DNA of 64,000 bases from Sediminivirga luteola (lineage in GTDB: Bacteria > Actinomycetota > Actinomycetes > Actinomycetales > Brevibacteriaceae), in NCBI RefSeq assembly GCF_014639315.1, contig NZ_BMFY01000004.1, positions 248,001-312,000 on the forward strand, in the 5' to 3' direction. The translations under genes were made by a program, and so were the position numbers. Positions 40,208 through 48,536 of this stretch are shown in pieces. A model generated the notes under the pieces. That model searched no databases and was not told the DNA's origin. It saw only the letters and a program-made list of their open reading frames with translations. Numbering within the stretch: the first letter of the stretch is position 1; every line of letters starts with the position of its first letter.

Positions 40208-41730
40208 CCGCGGCCGCCGATCCGGGCCTCGCCTCCGCGTGCCACCAGCATGTCCGGGCGGGTGAAGGGCCTCAGCTCGGCGGCAAGATCCGCGTGCACG
40301 CGGGCCTGCAGGACGGTGCCCTCGGCCAGGTGCTCCTCGGTCAGGACCGTGCCCTGCTCGTGCACCCGGGAGACCAGGTCGCCGCGCTCATAGGGCAGCA
40401 GCACCGTCAGCTCGTGCTGCGGCTGCGGAAGGAGTTCCTCGATCAGCGTCCTGAGCTCGCCGATGCCCTCACCCGTGCGCGCCGAGACCGCGACCGCGTG
40501 CCGGTGCGCGCGGCGCAGGCGGTCCAGGTCGAGGGGGTCGGCGAGGTCGGCTTTGTTCAGCGCGATGATCTCCACGCCCGCCTCGTTCCCGACCTCGGCG
40601 AGGACGTCGTGCACCGCGGCGATCTGCCCTTCCGGATCGGAATGCGAGGCATCGACGACGTGCAGCAGGACATCGGCGTCGGCGGCCTCCTCCAGGGTGG
40701 AGCGGAACGCCTCCACCAGCTGATGGGGAAGGTTCCGCACGAACCCGACCGTGTCGGTGAAGGTGTAGTCCCGGCCGTCGGCGGCGCGCGCCGCGCGCAC
40801 GGTGGGATCGAGGGTCGCGAACAGCGCGTTCTCCACCAGGACGCCGGCCCGGGTGAGCCGGTTGAGCAGGGAGGACTTGCCGGCGTTGGTGTACCCGACG
40901 ATCGCGACCGAGGGCACGGCGTTTCGCCTGCGGCCGGCGCGTTTGGCCTCGCGGGAGGGCTTCATCGCGGCGATCTCGCGGCGCAGCTTGGCCATCCGCG
41001 TGCGGATCCGGCGGCGATCCAGCTCGATCTTGGTCTCGCCGGGACCGCGGGAGCCGATGCCCGCGCCGGCCGCCACCCGCCCGCCGGCCTGCCGGGACAT
41101 CGACTCGCCCCAGCCGCGCAGTCGCGGCAGCAGGTACTCCAGCTGCGCCAGTTCCACCTGGGCCTTGCCCTCGCGGGATTTGGCGTGCTGGGCGAAGATG
41201 TCGAGGATGAGGGCCACCCGGTCGATCACCTTCACCTTGACGATGTCCTCTAAGCCGCGCCGCTGGGAGGGCGCGAGCTCGCCATCGCAGATGACGGTGT
41301 CGGCGCCCGATGCGGCGACGATCTCCGCGAGTTCCTGCGCTTTGCCCGAACCCAGGAAAGTGCCCGGGTCGGGGTGCTCGCGGCGCTGCAGCACGCCGTC
41401 GAGCACCTCGGAGCCGGCGGTCTCGGCGAGCGCGGCGAGTTCGCGCAGCGAGGTCTCCGCTTCCGCCGCGGTCCCAGAGGTCCAGAGCCTGGCGAGCACG
41501 ACCTTCTCCAGCCTCAGCTGCCGGTACTCGACCTCGGTGACGTCCTCGAGCTCGGTGGAGAGCCCCTGCACGCGGCGCAGCGCCTGGCGTTCGGCGCGGT
41601 CGAGTTGCTCGCCGTCGTGGTCGGCCGCCAGCTCGCCCTCGGCGGTGATGGCGGTGCCCTCGCGGGAGAGCACGCGCGCGATCATCTCCGCTTCGCGGTC
41701 GCGGGGTGCTTCGTGAGCGTCCTGGGGCAC
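40204..41730 (-). CDS. hflX: GTPase HflX
   Basis: 508 residues from GTG 41730, which has GAGGAG 7 bases upstream; an open frame continues to 42018 but lacks a better start. N-terminal HflX domain (DPGTFLGSGKAQELAE, DGELAPSQRRGLE), then the GTPase domain with GYTNAGKSSLLN, FATLDPTVR, DTVGFVRNLPHQLVEAF and NKAD. HflX splits stalled or hibernating ribosomes and in actinobacteria can link to macrolide tolerance. Followed by dinG. Confidence 0.93.
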   Translation of the reverse strand: MPQDAHEAPRDREAEMIARVLSREGTAITAEGELAADHDGEQLDRAERQALRRVQGLSTELEDVTEVEYRQLRLEKVVLARLWTSGTAAEAETSLRELAALAETAGSEVLDGVLQRREHPDPGTFLGSGKAQELAEIVAASGADTVICDGELAPSQRRGLEDIVKVKVIDRVALILDIFAQHAKSREGKAQVELAQLEYLLPRLRGWGESMSRQAGGRVAAGAGIGSRGPGETKIELDRRRIRTRMAKLRREIAAMKPSREAKRAGRRRNAVPSVAIVGYTNAGKSSLLNRLTRAGVLVENALFATLDPTVRAARAADGRDYTFTDTVGFVRNLPHQLVEAFRSTLEEAADADVLLHVVDASHSDPEGQIAAVHDVLAEVGNEAGVEIIALNKADLADPLDLDRLRRAHRHAVAVSARTGEGIGELRTLIEELLPQPQHELTVLLPYERGDLVSRVHEQGTVLTEEHLAEGTVLQARVHADLAAELRPFTRPDMLVARGGEARIGGRG

Positions 41731-41880
41731 TGGCCGGCTCCTCTTGTCGTCGTCTCTCGTCGTCTTGCCTTTCCTCGGGTCCTGTCCTGCTGATCCTTGC
41801 TCACGCGTGGTGAGTGCCGCATCGGCGGCACGGACGAAGCGAGGGAACTCCCATTCTCCCATCACCGGCGCCCCGCCCTC

Positions 41881-41886
41881 TATGCT
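41881..41886 (+). promoter_or_regulatory. -10 element for the methyltransferase; leaderless start likely
   Basis: TATGCT ends 9 bases before the ATG at 41896 and no Shine-Dalgarno is seen, so the mRNA probably begins at the start codon. Confidence 0.45.
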
Positions 41887-41895
41887 GAACGCACG

Positions 41896-42540
41896 ATGAA
41901 CGACCACTATTTCTCCGCTCAGCCCTCCAGTGCGGCGCGCCGGCAGGAGATCACCGTCTCCCTGGCCGGCCGGCAGGTGCCGGTCACGACCGCGGCGGGC
42001 ACCTTCTCCCCCGGGCACCTGGACACCGGCACGGAGGTGCTGCTGCGCCGGCTACCGGCGCCGCCGGAGTCCGGCCATCTGCTGGATCTGGGCTGCGGCT
42101 GGGGCCCGCTGGCGCTGCACGCGGCCCTGACCGGCGGCCCGGACCTGACCGTGTGGGCACTGGACATCAACGAGCGCGCTCTGGAACTGACCGGCGAGAA
42201 CGCCTCCCGGCACGGGCTGACGCAGGTGCGCCCGGTGACCGCCGAGCAGGTGCCTGAACAGCTGCGGTTCCATCAGATCTGGTCGAACCCGCCGATCAAG
42301 GTCGGCAAGCCGGCGCTGCACGCCCTGCTGCGCTCGTGGCTGCCCAGGCTGGAGCCGGGCGGGACAGCCTGGCTCGTGGTCGCCAGACAGCTAGGCGCTG
42401 ATTCCCTGCTGCGCTGGCTGGCCTCCGGCGCGTGGCTGGATGCCGATGACGGGACCAGCACGCAGACGGTGCCGTTCCGCGCCGCGCGTCATTCCAGCGC
42501 CAAGGGGTTCCGCGTCCTCACGGTGGAGCGGCTTCCCTAG
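41896..42540 (+). CDS. RsmC/RlmG-type class I SAM methyltransferase
   Basis: 214 residues from ATG 41896. SAM motif I LLDLGCGWGPLAL (about residues 61-73), motif II acidic residue in VWALDINERALELT, and catalytic NPPIKVGK, the N-P-P-[FIY] of amino-group methyltransferases. These methylate N2 of guanine in rRNA. It is a single-domain form, lacking the N-terminal duplicate of E. coli RsmC; the exact rRNA position is unknown. Divergent from hflX. Confidence 0.82.
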   Translation: MNDHYFSAQPSSAARRQEITVSLAGRQVPVTTAAGTFSPGHLDTGTEVLLRRLPAPPESGHLLDLGCGWGPLALHAALTGGPDLTVWALDINERALELTGENASRHGLTQVRPVTAEQVPEQLRFHQIWSNPPIKVGKPALHALLRSWLPRLEPGGTAWLVVARQLGADSLLRWLASGAWLDADDGTSTQTVPFRAARHSSAKGFRVLTVERLP

Positions 42541-42562
42541 GGCCGCCTCACGCCGCTGGCGT

Positions 42563-43342
42563 TCAGCGTCCTTCCCAGGTGTGATCCGTTTTCGTCACGA
42601 ACGCCCTCACGGCGCGGGCGAAGTCCTGGGAACCGTAGACGCGTTCGACGATGTCCGTGTCATCCACCGGTCCGCCGGCGCTGAGCCTCCGCACGCTTTC
42701 CTTCACGGACCACATGGTGAGCGGGGCGTGCGAGAGGAGACGGGCGGCGATGTCGTGCGCGGCGGCGTCCACATCATCGGCCACCGCGGTCACGAAGCCC
42801 GACTGATACGCCTCCTGCGCTTCGATGAACCGGGCCTGCAGGAGCATGTCCACCACGCGTGCCCTGCCCAGCAACTGCATCAGGAGGTCCACGGTATCGG
42901 CGGAGAGGCAGTTCCCCAGGGTTCGGGCGATCGGCACGCCGAACCTGGACGACGGGGAGCACACCCGGATGTCCGCGCACGCCGCGATGCCCAGGCCGCC
43001 TCCCACGCAGTAACCGTCGACGGCCGCGATCACCGGGACGTCCACGGCGCGGAGCCGGTGGAGCACTTCGGAGATCCTCTGCTCGTACGCCACCCCCTTC
43101 GGGCCGTCGAAGGACTCGAACTGGGCGATATCGGTGCCCGCCACGAAGGCCTTGCCTCCCGCGCCGCGCAGCACCATCACGCGTGTGTCGCCTCCGTCGG
43201 CGACGTCGCAGGCGTCCACGAGTCCCTGGTACATGTTCCAGGTCATGGCGTTGCGCTGGCCGGGCCGGTTGAAGGTCACGGTCAGCACATGCTCCGCGGA
43301 CTCCACCAGCAACTCGTCGCGTTCCCTCCGGTCTCCGGTCAT
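42563..43342 (-). CDS. Crotonase-superfamily protein lacking both usual catalytic glutamates
   Basis: 259 residues. Fold signatures are present: GKAFVAGTDI and the oxyanion-hole loop GYCVGGGLGIA (about residues 110-120). Against classical enoyl-CoA hydratase, the first catalytic Glu (QPE-I-LLG) aligns with I138 in FGVPIARTLG and the second with D165 in VVDMLL. The segment FGVPIARTLGNCLS is, from memory, typical of a subgroup often found beside CaiB-type transferases. Simple hydratase chemistry is doubtful; isomerase, decarboxylase, thioesterase or lyase activity is possible. One base after the CoA-transferase gene. Confidence 0.85.
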   Translation of the reverse strand: MTGDRRERDELLVESAEHVLTVTFNRPGQRNAMTWNMYQGLVDACDVADGGDTRVMVLRGAGGKAFVAGTDIAQFESFDGPKGVAYEQRISEVLHRLRAVDVPVIAAVDGYCVGGGLGIAACADIRVCSPSSRFGVPIARTLGNCLSADTVDLLMQLLGRARVVDMLLQARFIEAQEAYQSGFVTAVADDVDAAAHDIAARLLSHAPLTMWSVKESVRRLSAGGPVDDTDIVERVYGSQDFARAVRAFVTKTDHTWEGR

Positions 43343-43343
43343 C

Positions 43344-44546
43344 TCAGTTCGCTCCCTTCCCGGTGTTCTTCAGTACCCGCAGCTCGTCGTCGGAGAACCC
43401 CAGGCCGTCGAGGTTGCCGTTGTCCTGGCCCAGTGGCGGGCCGGCATGGGCACGCCGCGCCGGAGTGCGGGAGAACCGCATGGGTGAGCCGATCTGCCGG
43501 ACCGTGCCGGCGACCGGGTGCGGGGAATCCCAGAAGTAGTCGCGCGCATGAAGGTGCTCATCGGTGAACACCTGCCCGTAGTCGTTGATGGGTGCGCACG
43601 GCACGCCGGCCTCGTTGAGCAGCTCGCAGATCCGCTCCGTCGTCATCGTCGTGGTCTTCACCTCGATGAGTTCGATGAGTTCCTCGCGGTTCTGCATCCG
43701 GCTGTAGGGGGTTTCGAACCGGTCGTCGTCCAGGAGATCGAGCAGATCAAAGGCCTCGCACAGCCGCTGCCAGTTCCTGGCGGTATTGGCGCCGATGGTG
43801 GCGTAACCGTCCGCGGAGCGCACCGCCTGATAGGGCGCCTGATTCTGATGCGCTGAACCGTTCGGCCCGCCGACCCTGCCTTCGACGAAGTAGGCGGCCG
43901 CCTCCCAGACCGCGTAGGAGACGCCGCTCTCCAGGAGGGAGACGTCGATGTGCTGCCCCTCCCCGGAGCGTCCACGTTCATGCAGCGCGGCGGTGACCGC
44001 CAGGGCGACATAGAGCGCTGTGGTCAGATCGCAGATCGGCACTCCGACTTTGGCCGGAGGGCTGTCCGGATAGCCGGTGATGCTCATCAGCCCGCTGCGG
44101 GCTTGCGCCATGATGTCCAGGCCCGCCAGGGGGGCGAGCGGACCGTCTTGTCCCCAGCCGGACGCGGAGGCGTAGACGATCCCGGGATTGCGCTCACGCA
44201 CGGACGAGTAGTCCACACCGAGCCTGGAGACGACGCCGGGGCGCATGTTCTCCACGATGACGTCGGCATGCTCGGCCAGCCGTAGGAACGCTTCGCGCCC
44301 CAGCGGCGTCTTCAGGTCGAGAGAGACCGATTCCTTGTTCCGGTTGAGCAGCATGAACGGCGCGCTTTCGCCGCTCACATGCGGACCGGTCGCTCGGGTC
44401 TGGTCGCCGCCGTCGGGATTCTCCACCTTGATCACGCGGGCTCCGAGGTCCGCCAGCTGCATGGTCGCGAACGGACCGGCCATGAAGACGCCTAGCTCAA
44501 GGACGGTGAACCCGGAAAGCGGGCCGTCGGTCTGGGCACGGGTCAT
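43344..44546 (-). CDS. CaiB/BaiF-type (class III) CoA-transferase
   Basis: 400 residues from ATG 44546 (an ATG at 44552 is also possible). Family III features: LELGVFMAGPFATMQLADLGARVIKVE, the DLKTPLGREAFLRL segment, and D175 in VPICDLTTALY, the catalytic aspartate that forms a mixed anhydride and then an acyl-CoA intermediate. It moves CoA between carboxylic acids; donor and acceptor are unknown. It forms an operon with the crotonase and is divergent from the GntR gene. Confidence 0.9.
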   Translation of the reverse strand: MTRAQTDGPLSGFTVLELGVFMAGPFATMQLADLGARVIKVENPDGGDQTRATGPHVSGESAPFMLLNRNKESVSLDLKTPLGREAFLRLAEHADVIVENMRPGVVSRLGVDYSSVRERNPGIVYASASGWGQDGPLAPLAGLDIMAQARSGLMSITGYPDSPPAKVGVPICDLTTALYVALAVTAALHERGRSGEGQHIDVSLLESGVSYAVWEAAAYFVEGRVGGPNGSAHQNQAPYQAVRSADGYATIGANTARNWQRLCEAFDLLDLLDDDRFETPYSRMQNREELIELIEVKTTTMTTERICELLNEAGVPCAPINDYGQVFTDEHLHARDYFWDSPHPVAGTVRQIGSPMRFSRTPARRAHAGPPLGQDNGNLDGLGFSDDELRVLKNTGKGAN

Positions 44547-44623
44547 GATCACTCCTTTGTGTCGCCGCGCATCCGCTCGCCCCGTTGCCAGCGGATGTGA
44601 TCTGCGTTACATTCTTTGCACTA

Positions 44624-44633
44624 CTGTATACAG
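44624..44633. promoter_or_regulatory. Palindromic operator of the GntR regulator
   Basis: CTGTATACAG, a perfect 10-base palindrome with the GTATAC core seen in operators of FadR/FCD-type GntR proteins, in the 108-base region between the divergent CoA-transferase and GntR genes. It lies 22-31 bases before the GntR start, so it could block both directions. Confidence 0.65.
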
Positions 44634-44654
44634 AAGACCGGAGAGCTGTACACG

Positions 44655-45389
44655 ATGCCGCCACACCGAGGGCACCTGCCGCAGGTCGAGCAACCCGCCA
44701 GCCTCGCGGAACTCGCTCGCACCGCGATCGAGCGCGCGATCCTGGCGGGGACGTACCTGCCCGGAGAACGGCTGGTCGAGGAGAGGCTCTGCGAGCATCT
44801 GGGGATCTCACGCCCGCCCTTGCGGGAAGCCCTACGGCAGCTGAGTTTCACCGGCATCGTCGAGCACACCCCGCGCAAAGGCGTGCGGGTGATGGCGATG
44901 ACGCAGCACGATGTGTACGAGATCCTGACCTTCCGCCGGGAACTGGAGCGCATGGCCCTGCGCCTCGCGCTGCCGGGGCTCGACCCGGGGCGGCTGGACG
45001 AGTGCCGCGCGGCGCTGGAACGGATGTGGCCGGTCGCGGAGGCGGGCGACGAGGGCGGACTCGTCGCCGCCGGTTTCGAGTTCCACCTCTCGGTCATCCG
45101 GCTGGCGCACCACAAGCGGATCGAGCAGGCCTTCCGGTCGATGTCCCTCCAGTTGCAGCTGTGCATGGCCATGAACAACCGGGTCCGGCGCGATGTGGAG
45201 GACCTGAAAGGGAACGTCCAGCGGCACGAAGAACTCCTCGCGGTGATCGTCACAGAAGACCGGGACCGCATCGAGGCGGCGTTCGACGCGCACGGCAACG
45301 CCACCTTCGTCAGGGCCTCCCTGGACGAGCTGGAGGGCGGATCGAACCAGTCGGCGAAGTGGTTCGCAGGGTTCCTCGACAGACACTGA
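44655..45389 (+). CDS. GntR-family regulator, FCD (FadR) subfamily
   Basis: 244 residues from ATG 44655. Winged helix: LARTAIERAILAGTYLPGERLVEERLCEHLGISRPPLREALRQL, HTPRKGVRVM. C-terminal FCD domain from about residue 90 with FRRELERMAL, FHLSVIRLAHHKRI and QRHEELL, supplying the metal/ligand-binding residues of the family. Ligands of this class are usually carboxylic acids. It sits between the CoA-transferase operon and tctCBA and probably controls both. Confidence 0.9.
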   Translation: MPPHRGHLPQVEQPASLAELARTAIERAILAGTYLPGERLVEERLCEHLGISRPPLREALRQLSFTGIVEHTPRKGVRVMAMTQHDVYEILTFRRELERMALRLALPGLDPGRLDECRAALERMWPVAEAGDEGGLVAAGFEFHLSVIRLAHHKRIEQAFRSMSLQLQLCMAMNNRVRRDVEDLKGNVQRHEELLAVIVTEDRDRIEAAFDAHGNATFVRASLDELEGGSNQSAKWFAGFLDRH

Positions 45390-45426
45390 ACCGAGTTCCT
45401 TACCAGCGCTATCAAAGGAGATAGAC

Positions 45427-46386
45427 ATGAGGAAGAAGACCATTGCCATCGGCAGCGCCCTCGCCTCCTCGGCACTCGTGCTGAGCGGATGCGGCGACGG
45501 CGGCACCGCGGAGGGCTACGCCGCCAGCGGCAACGTGACGATGATCGTCCCGTTCGCCGCAGGCGGGGGAAGCGACATCGCCGGACGCGCCACGGCCGCC
45601 GGACTCGAGGAGGTCACCGACCGCACGATCACCGTCCAGAACATCGACGGCGGTTCCGGCGCGGTCGGCTACTCGGAGTTCCTGGGCCGCAACGGCGACG
45701 GGAACTACCTGCTGGCGACCGAGACCGCCCTGGTGGCGCTCCCGCTCACCCAGGACGTGGAGTTCACCTACCAGGACTTCACCCCCATCATGAAGCTGGG
45801 CGAGGACTTCACCATCATCGTCGCCAACGGCGATTCCGAGCTGGACAGCTGCACCGATCTGGTGGAGAAGGCCTCCTCTGAGCGCACCGTCGTCGCGATC
45901 GCCGGGGAAACCGGGTTGGACAACATCACGTTCTCGCTCATCGAGGACGAGACCGGCGCCAGTTTCGACCGGGTGCCGTTCGAATCCGGCGGCGATATGA
46001 TCACCGCCTTGATGGGGAATCAGATCGAGGCGATCTCCGTCAATCCCGGAGAGGTGGCCGGCCAGCTGGAGTCCGGCGATGTCAAGGCGCTGTGCGCAGC
46101 CTCCGAGGAGCGGTACGAGTACGAGGGATTCGAGCACATCGAAACCGCAGCCGAACAGGGCATCGATGTCGCTTTCGCGCAGTTCCGCGGCGTCCTCGCG
46201 CCCGGCGGGATTTCCGAGGAGGCCCGTGACTACTGGATCGAGCAGGCGCAGGCCTACGCGGAGACCGAGGCGTACACGACCTATATCGAGGACAACCTGC
46301 TGCAGCCCACTGTCGAGTACGGCGATGATTTCGGGGACTACCTGGCTGAGAACGAGCAGGAGATCCGCGAGGCGCTGGACCTATGA
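45427..46386 (+). CDS. tctC: Tripartite tricarboxylate transporter substrate-binding lipoprotein (TctC-like)
   Basis: 319 residues. Signal peptide with lipobox LSGC (Cys at about residue 22), so anchored outside the membrane. The family segment VTMIVPFAAGGGSDIAGRATA with its glycine-rich ligand loop is clear; AAAGGAG lies 6 bases upstream of the start. Members bind citrate, other di- and tricarboxylates or aromatic acids; specificity cannot be read here. Unusually acidic, and only 37 bases after the GntR gene. Confidence 0.9.
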   Translation: MRKKTIAIGSALASSALVLSGCGDGGTAEGYAASGNVTMIVPFAAGGGSDIAGRATAAGLEEVTDRTITVQNIDGGSGAVGYSEFLGRNGDGNYLLATETALVALPLTQDVEFTYQDFTPIMKLGEDFTIIVANGDSELDSCTDLVEKASSERTVVAIAGETGLDNITFSLIEDETGASFDRVPFESGGDMITALMGNQIEAISVNPGEVAGQLESGDVKALCAASEERYEYEGFEHIETAAEQGIDVAFAQFRGVLAPGGISEEARDYWIEQAQAYAETEAYTTYIEDNLLQPTVEYGDDFGDYLAENEQEIREALDL

Positions 46387-46973
46387 GCACCCCGGCAATG
46401 GCGCCGGCAATGGCGGCGTGGAAACGACATCGCAGTGATCTCATCGGCACAGCGGTCCTGGGTACGGTCGGCACGATCGCCACGGTCATGGGCCTGGGAT
46501 ACGGCGTGTTCACCGAGGGCAACCGTGTCGGCCCGGGTTTCCTGCCGGTGGTGGTCGGGCTGTTCATCCTGGTGGCGGCCGGGCTGGAGCTGGGCCGGAT
46601 CCTCTTCGCCGGGCGCGCTCTGAGCGAGGGGTCGGTCATGGCGCTGGTGGAGGATGTCGAGCAGGAGGCCGCCGAGCAGATCAGCGAAACGCGGCGCGAG
46701 GAGCAGCGGGACACCTTCGGACGGACCGCGAAGCAGCGCAACTGGGCGCCGTTGTACATCTTCGCCGTCCTCGCCGCAGCGCTTTTGCTCGTTGACCTCG
46801 TCGGGCTCGTCCTTTCCTTCGCCCTGGCGGTCGCCTTCCTGATCATCGTCATCGAACGACGGCCGTGGTGGGTCGGGCTGCTCGCCACCGCCGGCGCGGT
46901 CGCGTTCATCGTTGTGATCTTCAAAGCGCTGCTCGGCATCCCATTGCCGAGCGGATACCTCGGACTGATCTAG
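46383..46973 (+). CDS. tctB: Tripartite tricarboxylate transporter small subunit (TctB-like)
   Basis: 196 residues, four predicted helices in two pairs (about 25-45 and 50-70, then 125-150 and 155-185), separated by a charged loop. Motif EGNRVGPGFLPVVVGLFIL matches TctB proteins. Overlaps tctC as ATGA. Confidence 0.88.
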   Translation: MSTPAMAPAMAAWKRHRSDLIGTAVLGTVGTIATVMGLGYGVFTEGNRVGPGFLPVVVGLFILVAAGLELGRILFAGRALSEGSVMALVEDVEQEAAEQISETRREEQRDTFGRTAKQRNWAPLYIFAVLAAALLLVDLVGLVLSFALAVAFLIIVIERRPWWVGLLATAGAVAFIVVIFKALLGIPLPSGYLGLI

Positions 46974-46982
46974 GGGGCGGCC

Positions 46983-48491
46983 GTGATTGAGAACCTCCAG
47001 CTCGGCATCGAGACGGCCGTCTCGCCGGAGAACCTGCTGTGGTGCTTCATCGGCGTGCTGCTCGGCACGATCATCGGTCTGCTCCCCGGCCTGGGCTCGG
47101 CCACCGGCGTGGCCATCCTGCTGCCGGTCACGCTGACCTTCGAACCTGTCACGGCGCTCATCATGCTCGCCGGGATCTACTACGGCTCCCAGTACGGGGC
47201 GTCGACGAGCTCCATCCTGATCTCCACTCCAGGCGATTCCTCCAGCGTCGTCCTCACGCTCGACGGGTATCAGATGGCCCGTAAGGGGCGAGCCGGGGCG
47301 GCTCTGGCCCTCTCGGCCATCGCCTCGTTCGTGGCGGCGATCCTCTCCCTCATCGGGCTGATCACGCTCGCCGGCCCGATCGCGCGGTTCGCGTTGAACT
47401 TCGGTCCGGCGGAGAACCTGGCCGTCATGCTGCTGGGACTGGCGACGATCGTCTCGTTCGCCGGTTCCAATGTCCTGCGGGGCGTCACGATGGCTGCGGC
47501 GGGGATCCTGGTGTCCCTGGTGGGCGTGGCGTCCGGGTTCTCCACCGCGCGCTTCACCTTCGGCAGCGCCAATCTGCTCAGCGGGCTGGACTTCATCGCC
47601 GTCATGATCGGGATCTTCGCCGTCGGTGAAGTGCTGCATCAGATCCGCCGGGGCGGTGAACGCCCGATCCGGGCCGGGTTCCGCGATCTGCTGGTCACCA
47701 GGGCGGAACTGAGGAGAGCCGCGGCACCGTCTCTGCGCGGGACGGGCGTCGGTTTCGCCACGGGCGTGCTCCCCGGTGCCGGCGCCACGCTGGCGAGCTT
47801 CATCGCCTACGGCATCGAGAAGCAGGTCAGCCGTTTCCGCACGCAGATGGGCAAGGGAGCACCCGAGGGAGTCGCCGCGCCCGAAGCCGCGAACAACGCG
47901 GCGGCCAACGCCAGCTTCATTCCCACTCTCGCCCTGGGCATTCCCGGCAGCGGGACCACCGCGGTGCTCCTCGGCGCGTTCGTCATCTTCGGTCTGCAGC
48001 CCGGCCCGCTGCTGTTCGAGCAGGAACCCCGCCTCGTCTGGGGGCTGCTGCTGTCCTTCTTCATCGGCAATCTGATCCTGCTGGTGCTCAATCTGCCGCT
48101 GGCGCCGGTGTTCGCGCAGCTGCTCCGCATCCCGTACCCCTACTTGTATCCGTTCGTGCTGATGATGAGTTTCATCGGCGCTTTCGCGCTCGGCAACAAC
48201 ACGTTCACCATGGCGGTGGTCTTCTTCGCCGGGATCCTCGGGTACTTCATGAAGCGGTACGACTTCCCCGCGGCACCCTTCGTGCTGGGGATGGTGCTAG
48301 GTCCGCTGCTGGAACGCTCGCTCATCCAGACCTCTGCCCTCGGAGACGGCAATCTCCTGATCGTGTTCGAATCGCCGATCGGAGCCATTCTCATGTCCGC
48401 GGCGATCCTGGCGTTCGCCTATCCTCTGGCGAGCGGGATCATCCGCGGAGCGCGGAACAGGAGGAAGGAGCCGCAAGAGGTCGGCAGCTGA
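46983..48491 (+). CDS. tctA: Tripartite tricarboxylate transporter large permease (TctA-like)
   Basis: 502 residues from GTG 46983, 9 bases after tctB. About eleven helices. The TctA signatures GTIIGLLPGLGSATGVAILLP and YGSQYGASTSSILISTPGD are at the N-terminus; GVLPGAGATLASFIAYGIEK and LALGIPGSGTTAVLLGAF form the second copy. Sodium or proton-driven uptake with TctB and TctC. Ends 45 bases from convergent dapF with no obvious terminator. Confidence 0.92.
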   Translation: MIENLQLGIETAVSPENLLWCFIGVLLGTIIGLLPGLGSATGVAILLPVTLTFEPVTALIMLAGIYYGSQYGASTSSILISTPGDSSSVVLTLDGYQMARKGRAGAALALSAIASFVAAILSLIGLITLAGPIARFALNFGPAENLAVMLLGLATIVSFAGSNVLRGVTMAAAGILVSLVGVASGFSTARFTFGSANLLSGLDFIAVMIGIFAVGEVLHQIRRGGERPIRAGFRDLLVTRAELRRAAAPSLRGTGVGFATGVLPGAGATLASFIAYGIEKQVSRFRTQMGKGAPEGVAAPEAANNAAANASFIPTLALGIPGSGTTAVLLGAFVIFGLQPGPLLFEQEPRLVWGLLLSFFIGNLILLVLNLPLAPVFAQLLRIPYPYLYPFVLMMSFIGAFALGNNTFTMAVVFFAGILGYFMKRYDFPAAPFVLGMVLGPLLERSLIQTSALGDGNLLIVFESPIGAILMSAAILAFAYPLASGIIRGARNRRKEPQEVGS

Positions 48492-48536
48492 CCGCGTCCT
48501 CACGGTGCCGCCGCTCCCACACCGGCCGCCAGACGT

